A DNA stretch of 64,000 nucleotides. Origin: Mercenaria mercenaria. Its lineage: Eukaryota > Mollusca > Bivalvia > Venerida > Veneridae. Location: assembly GCF_021730395.1 (NCBI RefSeq), contig NW_026463317.1, positions 1 to 64,000 of the forward strand. The letters run 5' to 3'. The position numbers and the translations under genes are program-made. Position 1 is the stretch's first letter, and the number at the start of each line of letters is the position of its first letter. Shown piece after piece: positions 32,661 to 44,840 of this stretch. The notes under the pieces were generated by a model that had not been told where the DNA came from, ran no database searches, and was given only the letters and a program-made list of their open reading frames with translations.

Positions 32661-35329
32661 GTTAACTATTGGCAATGGAGGGTATTAGAGTTTTACATCT
32701 AGTAAAATTGTCCGTAAGGTTTGGTGGGGATCACTTTTTAATAGATATTATTGTCGAAAGTCTTTTTAGGAGCCGGTGTTTTACACGGAAATAGTAACTT
32801 TTTTAAATAGAATAATGTCCGGAAATCGATATTGTATGAGAGTTCGAATGTAGTAATTTCGGCAGTGAGTATTTTACATGGAGGGAGTCACTTTTTCTAT
32901 AGAATAATAACCGGGGTCGTTATTCTGTGAGATTCGAAGGGAGTCATCTTTAGGGAGTCAGTATTTTACTTGGAGTGGGTCAGTTTTTCTATAGAATAAT
33001 GATCGGGGGGTCGTTATTCTATAGAGTTTTCAAAGGGAGTCAGTTTTTTATAAGGGGATTCAATATTTTACAGGAAAGGATTCACATTTTCTATAGACCG
33101 GGGGGTCGTTATTCTATGGGGGTCGAAATACTTCATTACACCTGCTTTAGCAGAATTCTATAATTGGCATGGATGGACTATATGATCCTAAAGGATTAGA
33201 AAATGTTACAATACTGAACTTATAGATCTAAGTTTATATTTTCCATGTTCAGCAGCGACCTGGCGAGAAACCGCTACAATGACATCGCTTGCTCTGGCCG
33301 TCTAAACCAGGCGCAAAGTAGGCAACATCCAGCATCAACCTTAACTTTGAAATTCATTTAGTTCTCCACTTTATCCGTCCCCTGGAGTACACAAGAACCT
33401 TGTGCATAAAACTGCAATAATGTTCCCATGCAAATTAGGTAAATAAGAATATCGCTTGTAGTGAGTGGTATAGTTTCGTCGATCTACTCGTATATATTCC
33501 ATATCAATTTCTACTTTTTTCGAATGAAAATTGTGCTTTTTCTCTATAGTAAATTCTTGATTCATAAAACTTTACTTGGTGAACATTTTATAAAGTTGCG
33601 CCACTAATAATAAAATGAAATGGAGCTTTCTAATTCTTTGTAACGTCACAAGACGCCTGGCGTCATTTTCGTTTACGAGCATCTGTTTCACGTGCTGGGA
33701 TTAAAATTTGTTGCAAAATGCGTATTTCAACGTAAATATGCATGAAATAAAAAAAGTAAATATTTCTTTTCGACGAGATATATTCTATATTCACTGAAAA
33801 CAAACAAATAAAATTTTCCTGTTATGTATTTATAAAACTTTTTAGCATGAAAAAAGAAGGTTTTCAGGTTTTTTTATGATTTTCATGTTGCAAAATTAGT
33901 TTGATAAAATTATTATATACCTTTGTTTTTCAAACAATCCTGTCCGTGTTGTTGAGGAAGGTCAGTTAATTATGTAAATGAATATTTATTCCTTACGAAA
34001 TATGTGAGATGAAAATAATATTTTCGCAACGGAAAAGGAAGGAAAAGTGTGATCGTGTTGATTCTGAAATCTTATAAGCGTTTACAATAAATCTGATTTA
34101 TTTTCTGAAAATGTCTAATCGGATTTTTTTCCAGCTTTTGAAATGGGAGATTTTTATTTACCGTAGAATGGATCTCAAACCCAGACAAAAAGACAGTCAA
34201 ACACACAAATATGCCTTTTAATTTGTTATGAAAAATTTATTGTTTTCCTCCCGGAAAAAGATCCAGCCCGCCAAAATATGGGAAAAAAGTCCGACTGGAC
34301 TTTCAAAAATTCCAATTGGACGCCGTATATCCGATTGGAAATTGGAAAAATCCAGTTGGACAAATTTTTTTAAATCATCTTTTTTGTACATAAGAAAATT
34401 AAAAATAATGCAAAACTATATCATTTATTGCTCCTTAGCCCCTAAACGACCACCCAAGCTAAAACAGAAGTTTCTAAGTCAGTTAGAAATGGTAGTGAAG
34501 TTTGCCAAAATCCTGGTTTTGCAAAGATATCCTGATGGCTGTTTTATCCGAAATTTACACTCTTGAGAATATACAAGAAATTAAAACGACATTTGATTAA
34601 ATTTACTTCGGTACAGAATAAGACACTCATTGAAAACCTGTGAACGTTTTATCAATTATATCATAAGAAATGCTGTAAAATCGTGATTTTTCACTATTCG
34701 CAATTTTCATTTTGACATGTGACATTCTTTACATTCTAAATTGCGATTTTTTGTGTTCTTCACTCTCTTTGCCCCGAAAACACATGCACAGAGTTATCAT
34801 ATGCATCAATTGGCTTTAGGATATGGTTACATTTTATAAGCTGAAGGGCTCAGCAAGTGAAGTATCTAGAATCCCGTTTAGTTAGCAGACTTTTGCAAAG
34901 TGCACACCAGCACTCTGGATAATATCGCTGCTGAGATGTCGAACCATCAGAAAAGAACCTCATAGTGCTGATCTGGGAGCTCATGTTACATCAGTTGCTC
35001 AGAACTAAGGACGTCGGGACCACACAGTTAATGGTCATACATGACCAGCGCAATACACACAAGGCGGCCTTAGCAGGTAAGATATAAGCAGTTCATAAGG
35101 AAGAACAGTCCAAAGACTTATCCGATTCCGTTTAATTTAGGAGAAGAAAATATAAAATAAAAATGGATGTAAGTATCGTATTATTTTATCTATCCTAGCC
35201 TGTTGAAGTATGCATACAAACGTTTGAGAAAAAACCGGTATTTTATATCGAGTCCGCTGTTCACTGTTGCCCTCGTCATAATTTGTACAAGTCTTTTAGG
35301 ACATGCATTTTATAATTTTAGCTATTGAG

Positions 35330-36265
35330 ATCACGCTGTGTCCGTCGCCCGTCGCACATGCGTCCGTCCGTCGTCGAGAATTGTGTTTAAACAACATCTC
35401 CTCCAAAACTACTGAATGGATTTTGATGAAACTTGTCGCTGATATTTCTTGGATGGGTTACTACCAAAGTTGTTTAAACGGTTCCGCTTGGTTGCACATG
35501 GGGGCCGCCAGAGCTAACAAAAAAATCTACAAACGACATCTCATCCTAAACCGATGGTCCGAATTTTAAATAATTTCACACAATTGATCCTTATGTCATC
35601 CTCTACCAAGATTGTTCAAATCATACCGATTCTTCAAAAACAAACATGGCCGCCAGGGGGCGTGGTCACCTTTCCATACTTGTATATCGTGAAAATTAAA
35701 AAAAACAAAACAAGAACATCTTTTGTGAAACTGATCGCTCGATTTTAAATTAATTTTACACAAATGGTACTTGTCTGACCCTCTACCAAGATTATTCAAA
35801 TTATTTTGATTCGTCCAAAAAACATGGCCGCCAGAGGGCATGGTCACTTCTCCCTATATGTATATAGTGGAATCTAAAAAAATCTTCTTGTATGAAACTG
35901 CTTTCCCTATTCTAAATTTTACACAAATGGTCCTTGTGTGATTGTTTAAATTATTCCGATTCGTCTAAAAACATGGCTGTCAGAGGGCGTGGTCACTTTT
36001 TCCTATATGTATAGAAACTTAGAAAATCTTCTTAACGTATAAAACTGTTAGCCCGATTATAAAATAATTTCACACAATTTCCCTTGTGTGACCTTCTACA
36101 TATATTGTTCTATTTTTTCTGATTCGTCAAAAATATGACCACCAGAAGGCCTTGCCACTTTTCATCAACAATTTCTTTAAACAGCATCTCCTTCAAAACC
36201 ACTGAATAGACTTTTATGAAACTTTACACAAATGGCCTCTGAGTAGCCCGCTTTCAAAGTTATTC
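35330..36265. repeat. tandem repeat, ~170-bp unit, about five copies
   Basis: A leader 'GTGTCCGTCGCCCGTCGC' is followed by units sharing 'AAACATGGCCGCCAG(A/G)GGGCGTGGTCAC', 'TTTCACACAATTG(A/G)TCCTT' and 'CTCTACCAAGATTGTTCAAA'. Such arrays are common in bivalve intergenic DNA. Confidence 0.75.
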
Positions 36266-36447
36266 AAACGGTTCCGGTTCATTGAACATATGTTCTTTTT
36301 GGTTAAAAATAGATTTCCAGCTAACTTTAAAAGTCTTTCTCTCTAGAGCTTTGATAGTTGGCATGGGATATAAGGGTTTGATTACCTACCATAATTGTCT
36401 AAATTATTGCCCTAAGGTCAAAAATTGCCATGCCCCTGTGTGACATG

Positions 36448-36712
36448 TACGGTGCCCCTAAAGTGACATGTTACACACTTTTTTTCCAGTTAGGTAATGT
36501 GAGACTTTTTTTTATTTCGTTTAAACGAAATGATTTCGTTTAAACGAAATGATTTCGTTTTAACGAGTGATTTTGTTTAAATGAAATAGTTATTTCGTTT
36601 AAACGAAATGATTTCGTTTAAACGAATTGATTTCGTTTAAACGAAATAAAAAAAAGTCTCACATTACCTAATTGGAAAAAAGTGTGTAACATGTCACTTT
36701 AGGGGCATCGTA
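36448..36712. mobile_element. 265-bp foldback MITE with GTTTAAAC palindromic core
   Basis: Terminal inverted repeats of about 60 bp start TACGGTGCCCCTAAAGTGAC on the left and TACGATGCCCCTAAAGTGAC read from the right. They are flanked by a 6-bp duplication GACATG (36,442-36,447 and 36,713-36,718). The centre is a run of ATTTCGTTTAAACGAAAT palindromes. No ORF. The stretch 36,720-36,985 after it has no gene. Confidence 0.85.
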
Positions 36713-36989
36713 GACATGTACTTACTATAGGCTTTATACTAGAAAATTAACTTTGCTAATCTTCTTCTCTGAATCAATAATAGCTGGAGCCCTGATATTT
36801 GGCGTGTAATGTCTAATTACTTAAATTAGTGCCCTATGATCAAAATTGTGTGTGACATTTATGTAATGCAGGATAACACAGAAAAAACCTAACTCTGTAC
36901 TTGTACATTACGTTATACAAACACACTTGAAGCATTGTACACAGGTGAGCGCTTTAGGATCAATGACCGTCCTGTTCAAAATTAAATTA

Positions 36990-37420
36990 TCTGGTACGCT
37001 CGACATATTATCTCGAACGCATTACATCTTATCACGAGCGTTCGACATCTTATCTCATGCGCCCGGCACCTTATCTCAAGCGATCAACATCTTATCTCGA
37101 GAGCTCGACATCTTATCTCGATCGCATGGTGTCTTATCTCGTGCACACGATATCTTATTTCGAGCCCACAACATCTTATCTCATGTGCACAACATCTTAT
37201 CTCGAGCACATGACATTTCATTTCGAGCCCACGATATCTTATCTCGTGCGCACGATATCTTATATCGAATGCTCGACATCTTATCGCGTGCACACGACAT
37301 CCTATATCGAGCGCACAACATCTTGTCTCGTTCGCACGATATCTTATCTCATGCTCAAGACATCTTATATCCAGCGCATGACATCTTATCTTTAGCGCAC
37401 GACATCTTATCTATATATAT
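36990..37420. repeat. 21-bp minisatellite (CGACATCTTATCTCGAGCGCA-type), about 20 copies
   Basis: Degenerate 21-bp units with consensus CACGACATCTTATCTCGAGC are repeated head to tail. Because 21 is a multiple of 3, several frames stay open. The plus frame 36,927-37,499 gives a heptad 'SRAHDIL' repeat protein of 190 residues. Variation is not obviously concentrated at third codon positions and other frames are open as well, so a minisatellite is the preferred reading. From 37,500 to 37,770 nothing is seen. Confidence 0.8.
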
Positions 37421-37768
37421 TAGGGCCCTTTTTGTGTATTTCGGTCATAACTTAAAACATACGACTGTAAGCGTTTTGCTTTTGTTTGCTGTAGTCTAGT
37501 CTAGGATCACTGTCATCAGCACTTTTTGAGAATATTTCAATTTTTTCATTTAAAGAGTTTAAAGTTGTTTCTTTTTTTCACAGTCTAGAAGCAAATGCTT
37601 TTGGCAGCATGAAATATCATGTGCTTTTTGTAATTTGATGAAGATATGCATTGTTAGCCTTCACATTCTGAATGTTCATTGTTCCAATTTTTAGAGTGAC
37701 GTACTCTCCACACGAGTTGAGGCATGGCCTATCACTAAAAATGGTTCTGTTTATTTCTTTGAGTTATT

Positions 37769-40469
37769 TTAGAACTTTTTTCTAGATTGTTTATCTATCT
37801 GATTCAAAGTTGGTGTAGGTTTTGATATCTTCTTTATTTGCTTTTTTTCTGTTTGCCATTTTGTTACGTTGCTGAATCGTTGGTGTTGTAGAGGCTTTCC
37901 TCTTTGACAAAGTACCAGTAATTCCGTTTTCAGACTAGACATTGTTTGCATCCTTCCTACATGATACTTGTGTTGCAAAATTGATTTCCTAGATCTTCTG
38001 CTTGCTGCCTCTTTGTACACTGTCCCCTGACATCTGACTATCTTTAGTTTGACTGTTTTGTGTTCCAGCCATATTGGTTGTATTCAATTTTTTCACTGAT
38101 GTATGACTCTCTTGATGATACGTAGTATCTTGTATTTGACTGTGGGCTACATTTGTTGTATTTGTTTGCCGATGCTGTGTGTCTTTATCTTGACTTGGCA
38201 CAGGATGTGTCTTGGGGCTATGTTCTGACTGCAGATTATGGGAGGCTTTTGGCACTTGGCCTATATGCTGGTATGTTGTACCAACTGGAACTTGTACTTC
38301 TGTCTGCATGGTCATTTGTTGATGATATGCATTCATGTGTGGTAAAGGTGGTATCTGTACCTTTTGTTGGATACTTGTATAGGTTGATTAGTCGTGGGGT
38401 GAATTTTTCAGACCCCTGATGCACTGGTGCAATGCAAGGTTGTGAAATTGGAGGCAACATCACTGGATACGTTTGCGGCGCTGATATGTTCAGTGGCCCC
38501 TGAATATGTGGCGGCATTGGTATGTGCTGCGGAACAAGCTTATGTTGTGGAGCTGATGTGCTCTGCGGCGGTAATGGTATATGCATCGGCCCTGGCATAT
38601 GTTGTGGCGATGCTGTGTTCTTTGGCGCTGGTATATGTGGCGGCACTGGCATGTGTGATGGTATTTGTACATGATTCAGAGCAGGTGTATACTGTGGCAT
38701 TGAGATATTATGTAGCTTGGTATTGGTGAAAGCATTATATACTGGGTTCCAGCAGGTTGTGACTGCATCATAACTTTCTGCATCTCCGGTGTCTGGTTCT
38801 GATATATAAGATTCTGACATTTTAATGTTGTAATATGAGTTCATGTAAGTCTACTCTATGCATTATATTTTGATTTGATGCACGATTTGCAGTAGATTTC
38901 TGTATAATAATATTAGTAGTATTTTGAAAATCGTGATTTTCACTTTCTAACATCTGAATTCTTGCTTTAAATTCTGGAAGTTGTAATTCAGCACTAGAAT
39001 TTTGAGTCTGTTTCTTGGGTTTGAGCTTTTTATATTGTTCTGTGTCAGATTTTTATTTTCTTCTTGCTTTTTCTTATTAAATACTTTTTTTGCTTTGATT
39101 CACGATACTCTTATAATACGCCCGAAGGGACGTATGATGTTAAGGGCCCGGTGTCCGTCCGTCCGTCCGTCCGTTAGCAATTTCGTGTCCGCTCTGTAAA
39201 TCTTGAACCCCTTGAAGGATTTCAAAGAAACTTGACATAAATGTTCACCACACCGAGACGACGTACAGAGCGCATGTTTTGGATGTCTCATTTCTAGGTC
39301 AAGGTCACACTTAGGGGTCAAATGTCATATGAGTGTGTTTCGTGTCCGCTCTGTAACTCTTGAACTGCTTGAAGGATTTCAAAGAAACTTGGCACAAATG
39401 TTCACCACACTGAGACGACGTGCAGAGCGCTTGTTTCGGATGACTAGCTTCAAGGTCAAGGTCACACTTAGGAGTGAAAGGTCATATATGACTTTGCTGT
39501 GTCCGCTCTGTAACTCTTGAACAGCTTGAAGGATTTCAAAGAAACTTGGCACAAATGTTCAATTTCGTCAGTATTTTTTTCAATAATGCTTACAGTCTTT
39601 GGATCTTGATTTTCAAAGTAAGTTCCCTGTATGCTGCTCTCTATTGTTTTATGCCAAGTATCATTGTTTGTCTCTCTTTCAATAATTTCATTTTCTTCAT
39701 ATTTTACAAGAAATATACATAAATCTCAGATAAATTAAGATTCAGTATTTGCATTATAGGTTTCTGAAATTTTGATACATTGTTTATGCGTCCACAGTCC
39801 ACATCGGAAACATACTACACTAAGGGTACCTTCATCATGTTTACATACTACACAGACAATCTGTATCTCCTCTACTTCCTCGTCTCTTCCCATCGAGTCG
39901 TCCTGGCGGTAGATTTCATCCATAGAATCATAAGATGGTCGTCCCGGTAATACCAAAGCATGGTTGGACGCTTCCTTGTAGGTTGTATGGAGTTTCTTGT
40001 CCGTTCCGGCTTGGCAGCAGATACCGTTCTGTAAAGTATGTTTATTTTTGAAAGCATTATCATTCAGGTTACAATATTCTTCGCCTAATTCCCTTATCTC
40101 ACTGTAGTTCTTCTATAAAGTGTTCATTTTAAAGAACTTTTCTAATCTTTGGAAAATCTTGTTTTGTAAAGGTATCATATCTATATCTCTTACACTCAAA
40201 TTTATTAGTTGTGTCGAAGAAACTGATAAGGAACAGCTTCATCAACCTTTTGGCATAACTGACATTCACACTAATACAACAGTAGCCTTGGATTTTATTC
40301 TCTTAATGTCGGTAGACTTTATCTCAAAGTCAAATGTTGCTTTTTTCATAATTTCAGAAGCAGCGGTTGTGAGATTTTCAAATAAAAAGGTACCATTCTT
40401 GTCAGTGACTTCCATTTCAGATTTCTTCCTTGCACCTGTAACCTTTTTTCTGTATGGTCGTGGCCGCAT
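37769..40469 (-). mobile_element. PHD-finger / coiled-coil / proline-rich ORF cluster, LINE ORF1-like, broken
   Basis: On the minus strand, 40,469-40,266 encodes a basic start ('MRPRPYRKKVTGARKKSEME'). The segment 39,956-39,735 encodes a zinc finger with PHD-like Cys/His spacing ('CVVCKHDEGTLSVVCFRCGL', then 'WTHKQC'). Next come an acidic coiled-coil-like stretch ('KYEENEIIERETNND', about 39,570-39,710) and a Gln/Pro/His-rich region with repeated 'PxHIPxP' motifs (38,844-38,236). The last parts are Gln/Thr-rich and Lys-rich (38,336-37,769). Several frame changes and a tandem-array insertion (39,110-39,565) break it. PHD-like fingers plus coiled coils occur in ORF1 of some invertebrate LINEs, but no reverse transcriptase on this strand confirms that. 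A decayed host gene is the alternative. Confidence 0.4.
39110..39565 (+). repeat. hairpin-(GTCC)n-led tandem array, ~150-bp unit, three copies
   Basis: The leader 'ATACGCCCGAAGGGACGTAT' (hairpin) and GTCCGTCCGTCCGTCC are followed by units of 'TTCGTGTCCGCTCTGTAA', 'CTTGAAGGATTTCAAAGAAA', 'CACAAATGTTCACCACAC' and 'CAAGGTCAAGGTCACACTTA'. It interrupts the coiled-coil part of the minus-strand ORF cluster. Confidence 0.75.
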
Positions 40470-40743
40470 CTAATTAGTAAGAAACATTCCTAGTTTCCCT
40501 TGATGGCGTGTACGGAGCCTTCGGCTGTCTTTTTCTTTGGAGCCTACCCGATTGGGAAAATGTCTGTACTGCCAGCTCGTCTGAAGCCATGTCTGTAACA
40601 ACCTACAGAACAGACAAATATTAGTAACTTGAGCTAAGGCAGAGTTTGCAGGTCTGACTAGCACAACATGCAGTGTTTATGCACTATATATTGAAGCACA
40701 GGCTTTACTCTTATCAATATTTACAATTGTTGTAAAACTAATA

Positions 40744-40885
40744 TCATCTTTAGCTAAATTTAGATGTGGCGCAGCCCCATTGAGGATAAAAACATGGCGT
40801 GTTACTGATACACCAGAGCATGTGCGGGTCTGTCCATTCTGTGCTGCTACAGTTGAAAATGAAAAGAGTTTATAGCTTGACTGTC
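40744..40885 (+). mobile_element. LINE reverse-transcriptase C-terminal scrap
   Basis: The plus frame from 40,753 reads 'AKFRCGAAPLRIKTWRVTDT' and 'VCPFCAATVENEKS'. It matches the Cys-rich tail found after the RT of many non-LTR elements (pattern RCG..P...E..R........C..C...VE.E.H). It is only about 45 codons long. Upstream parts of ORF2 are not visible. From 40,890 to 41,880 nothing else is recognisable. Confidence 0.6.
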
Positions 40886-41925
40886 CCGTTAACAGGTTGG
40901 AAAGACTATCTGTTAAGGTGAATAGTTATATCTAGGAGATTTTAGAACATTTAACTTAATGAGTCTGAAAAATTGTAATTTTAATTTGCACTCTAATATA
41001 CATTTATTCTACATGGTAATGGTCTTACCTTGGAAAGTACCCAGTTTATAGTGTTAATCATATATCTTTGTAGTTATGTTATGCTAATATAGTCTCTTGT
41101 AACTCTTTATAGAGTGGCAGTATTTTAAATTTACAAACTAGTACCTATGTATTTTCAAGAGATGTACACTAATGTGACTTAAATAAACAAGTAAATAAAT
41201 AGATATGTTAGTACACGGGGTCCCACTTACAGGTTCACACACAACCATCATAGAATATCTATAACACAGCAAACAGGTAGGTTGTATCATACTTTAAATA
41301 AGTCGTTTAATTTGGGGAAGTAATCATGGTACAATCTAACCGACAAACGCACAGTCTTCATTATATAAATCAGGGAGAACTCATGGTATATCTCTGTTTT
41401 CAAATTCAAATTAATTCATTTCAATACTTCTAGCCAAGATGAATGTACTCATACCGAACTGAAAAAAGGCTTGTGCGAACTTAATTTCATTTTATTTCCC
41501 TTTAACTGACTGACAGTCTTACTGTCAAAAAGGTACGCAAATCTTTCAGTACTGTCTACATTTAGCCGGAAGTGAAAATATGATTATTATTTTCAATAAT
41601 AATTTCAGATTTTAATGTTTATATTTTATTTATATTAGTATTATATGAATGTATATGTTGTAACACTTAAAAACAATAGCTGTACAATGGCAACAATTAT
41701 TTAAAAAATGCAAACATGTTTAGTAGATGTTTGTAAAACAAGTGATAACCCAGTTGAAAACTTGAAAATTGAACTACAAAAAGTCGTCTCGACATAACTG
41801 AAAATCGGGACTTTATCTATGACATTTTTTATATATGGAAAGAGCAATACCGCTTTGGTCTCTAGCCTTCAAGTCCTTCAATCAATAAAGGATTGGAATG
41901 TTGATGTACCTCCTATGATTTTTTT

Positions 41926-44608
41926 TCTTAAATTGCTCAACCGAAAAATGCAAGATATTTTGCAGTTTGCAATTCAAATTACAAAGCGCACTTGACATTG
42001 AAATCTTGAATTCTGAAACGCAAAACAAAAATTCGTATTGCAATTCGAACTGCAAAATACAAAATATGTTAGTCTCCTTTCCGCTTTGTAATTTAAATTG
42101 CAAACTGCAAAATATTTTGCATTTTGCAGTTCGAATTGCAATACGAAGTTTTGTTTTGCTCTTCAGAATTCAAGATTTCAATGTTAATTGCGCTTTTTAA
42201 TTTCAATTGCAAATTGCAAAATATCTTGTATTTTTCAGTTCGAATTGCAAAACGAATTTTTGTTTTGCGTTTCAGAATTCAGGATTTCAATGTCCATTGC
42301 GCTTTGTAATTCGAACTTCAAACTCTAAAATATTTTGCATTTTGTAGTTCAAATTGCAAAATGCATTTTTATTTTCGATTCAATATATGTCTCGAATTAC
42401 GATGAAGTTTCTCAGAAACATGGTATTTTTGGGGACTTTTCAGGCTTCAAATTTTAAAGTTTCAATCTAGTTGCGTTTCGTAATTTGAATTGCAAACTTA
42501 AAATATTTTGCATTTTGCAGTTCGAATTGCAAACTGAATTTGTATTTTGCGTTTCAGAATGAATTCAAGACTTCTATATCAATTGAGCTTTGTAATTTGA
42601 ATAGCAAACTGCAAAATATTTTGCATTTTGCATTTTATAGTTCGAATTGCAAAATAATTGCTGTTGCCTTGGTATTGAAGGGGAGTCAGAAATGGCATAG
42701 CTTTGTGCAACTGACTCATTTATACGGTTTCCAGCATTTTGGGGTACACTGTTATTAGAAACTCTTGATGCTTGTGTTTCTGCACATAATATAGTCCTAA
42801 TGTGAAAATACATTTTTCACAATTTTTCTGTGCATACTTCTCTTTGCCGAGTAAACTAAACTAACCTTACCTACTGACATTGATTGTGATCTGAGGTCAG
42901 TGTACTAGTACTCAGCCCATATTCTTTTCCTAGCATCGCCAAAAAGACAACTTGTTTAATCTTACCCGGAATTGGAAAAAAAAGCATTTGAAATTCGAAC
43001 TGCAAAATGTTTCGAGGATGTTTTAACAGAAGAGTAAACGTGTTCTCGTGCTATTAAAACAGTTTTTTATATATGCGCGTTTTATGCTAGAATTGCGTTA
43101 ACGCATGTTCATTTCGTGTTATAACATCTTCAGATATCCATCAGGATACATTGGTACTCTCGCCCTACCGAGCTTGGGCATCAATCGATCCCTCGGGATT
43201 CTGCAGATGTTGTAACAAGAAAAACAAACGTGCGTCATATGTACATTCATTTCGAAATGCAAACTGCAAAATATGTAGCGCAAATGAGAATGAAATGTTT
43301 AATTCAAAATTCTGAAAAGCTCAAAATATTAACAACTTTCTTGAAAAGTGAATCGCGATTAATTTATATCTTAAACGGCAAAAAAAAAACAATTTTCAAT
43401 TTGAATAGCAAAGCGCAAAATATTTTGCAGTAAGCAATTAAAAATACCAAGCGCAAAAGTGACTGAAATGTTGGATTTTAAAGCCAGAAATATAATCATT
43501 TTTAAATACAGAAAAGCTCAAATCTTCACCATTCATATATATCATGAATAATAAATACAACTTCATTTTGCCATTCGAATCGCAAATCGCAGAAAAGAAG
43601 AACAGTTTGCAGTTCAAAATACAAAGCGCGGACGTGACTGAAAAATTCAATGTTGAAGCCCGAGTTGCTCAAAATATTAACATTTTTCATGGAAAGCGAA
43701 TCGCGGATATATCTCGAACTGCAAAATTAAAGCTTCATTTTGCAATTTGAACTGCAAAGTGCAAAATGCAAAATATTTTGCAGTTTGCAATTCAAATTAC
43801 AAAGTGCAAATTAGATTGAAATCTTTAATAATAAGGCCTGAAAGGCAAAATACAATATGATCTTTCTTAGAAAGAGAATCGCCGTTCATATATATCTTAG
43901 ACCGCAAAATAAAAATTCATTTTGCAATTCGAACTGTAAAATGCAAAATGTTTTGCAGTTTGCAATTCAAATATTTCAAAGTGGAAATTAGATTGAAATG
44001 TTAACTTTCAAAGCCTGAAAAGCAAATTACAATAACATCTTTCTCGGAAAGCGAATCGCTGTTTATTATATTGTGAACCGCAAAATAAAAATTCATTTTT
44101 GCAATTCGAACTGCAAATGCGAAATGTTTTGCAGTTTCCAATTCCTATTACAATGTGCAAATTAGATTGAAATGTTTAATTTTTAATCCTTAAAAGCCTC
44201 AAACAATAGAATGTTTCTCGGAAAGCGATCGTGGTTTATATAGGTCTTGAATAGCAAAATAAAAATTCATTTTGCAATTTGAACTGCAAAATGCAAAATG
44301 TTTTCAGTTTGCAATTCATATTATAATGTAAAAATTAGATTGAATTGTTAAGTTTCAATCCAAAACAGCCCATAACAATAACAGCTTTCTCGGAAAGCAA
44401 TCGCGGTTCATACAATTCTTGAATTGCAAAATAAAAATTTATTTTGCAATTCGAATCGCAAACTGCAAAACAGTTCGTGGTTTTCAATTCGAATCGCAAT
44501 CTGCTAAACAGTTTGCAGTTTGCAGTTCGAACTGCAAAATGCAAAATAGTTTGCGGTTTGCAATTCGAATTGCGAACTGCAAACTGCAAACTGCAGACCA
44601 ACTTAACG
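41926..44608. mobile_element. 2.7-kb element built of two opposed arrays of TTTGCAGTT/AATTCGAATT motifs
   Basis: From about 41,950 to 42,660 a unit containing 'AATTGCAAACTGCAAAATAT', 'TTTGCATTTTGCAGTTCG' and 'TTTTGCGTTTCAGAATTCA' recurs every 120-160 bp. From about 43,240 to 44,590 the reverse-complement unit recurs, with 'TTTGCAATTCGAACTGCAAA', 'TTTTGCAGTTTGCAATTC' and 'AGATTGAAATGTT'. A non-repetitive spacer (42,660-43,230) separates them. The motifs are themselves near-palindromic. A 13-bp direct repeat CCTATGATTTTTT lies just outside both ends (41,912 and 44,609) and may be a target duplication. All ORFs here are repeat by-products. Confidence 0.7.
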
Positions 44609-44779
44609 CCTATGATTTTTTGACGTTGAACTGTAAACATTGTGGCTGTGGGTAAGCTTTGAAACATAAATTAGCTTGTCTTAACTGTCTGTTGCGCAAA
44701 ACATGAATTAATAAAATTAAATAAGTGCTTATTGCTTTGTATTTAAGCACTCTAGACATAAGATCAAAAAGCTACACGG

Positions 44780-44840
44780 TATTGAAATATTTTGAGAAGG
44801 GACCAAATGTATTGAAATATTTTGAGAAGGGACCAAAATA
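44780..44840. repeat. 31-bp tandem duplication
   Basis: 'GTATTGAAATATTTTGAGAA' + 'GGGACCAAA' occurs twice in direct succession. The rest of 44,620-46,330 shows no recognisable gene. Confidence 0.75.

Larger units (their letters stand above)
31771..33143. mobile_element. nested foldback element rich in ATAGAATAATGACC motifs
   Basis: The ends 'GGTGTAATGAAGTATTTCGA' (left) and 'TCGAAATACTTCATTACACC' (right) are inverted repeats. They continue inward with 'CCCCCATAGAATAA(T/C)GACC'. Many further copies of TTATTCTATAG with C- or G-tracts occur in both subterminal regions. It contains a (GTCC)n leader near 32,062 and a trinucleotide microsatellite. No coding capacity is seen. Confidence 0.65.
31140..35294. 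mobile_element. 4.2-kb element bounded by 43-bp inverted repeats
   Basis: The left arm 31,140-31,182 ('AGACTTGTACGAATTATGAC' ... 'ACAGCGGAC') is mirrored at 35,252-35,294 with a few mismatches. The flanks show at best a 3-bp TTT duplication. No transposase is visible inside. The interior holds a nested foldback element (31,771-33,143), and 33,150-35,250 is AT-rich with no gene. It is probably a non-autonomous DNA transposon of unassigned superfamily. Confidence 0.55.

Noticed and set aside
32309-32675. Poly-Leu, poly-Cys/Tyr and poly-Val/Ala ORFs
   Set aside because: They are frames through a trinucleotide microsatellite.
41882-42309. Short ORFs rich in 'NCKLQN' motifs as a protein family (41,882-44,667)
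   Set aside because: They reflect the TTTGCAGTT/AATTCGAATT DNA repeat and occur on both strands.
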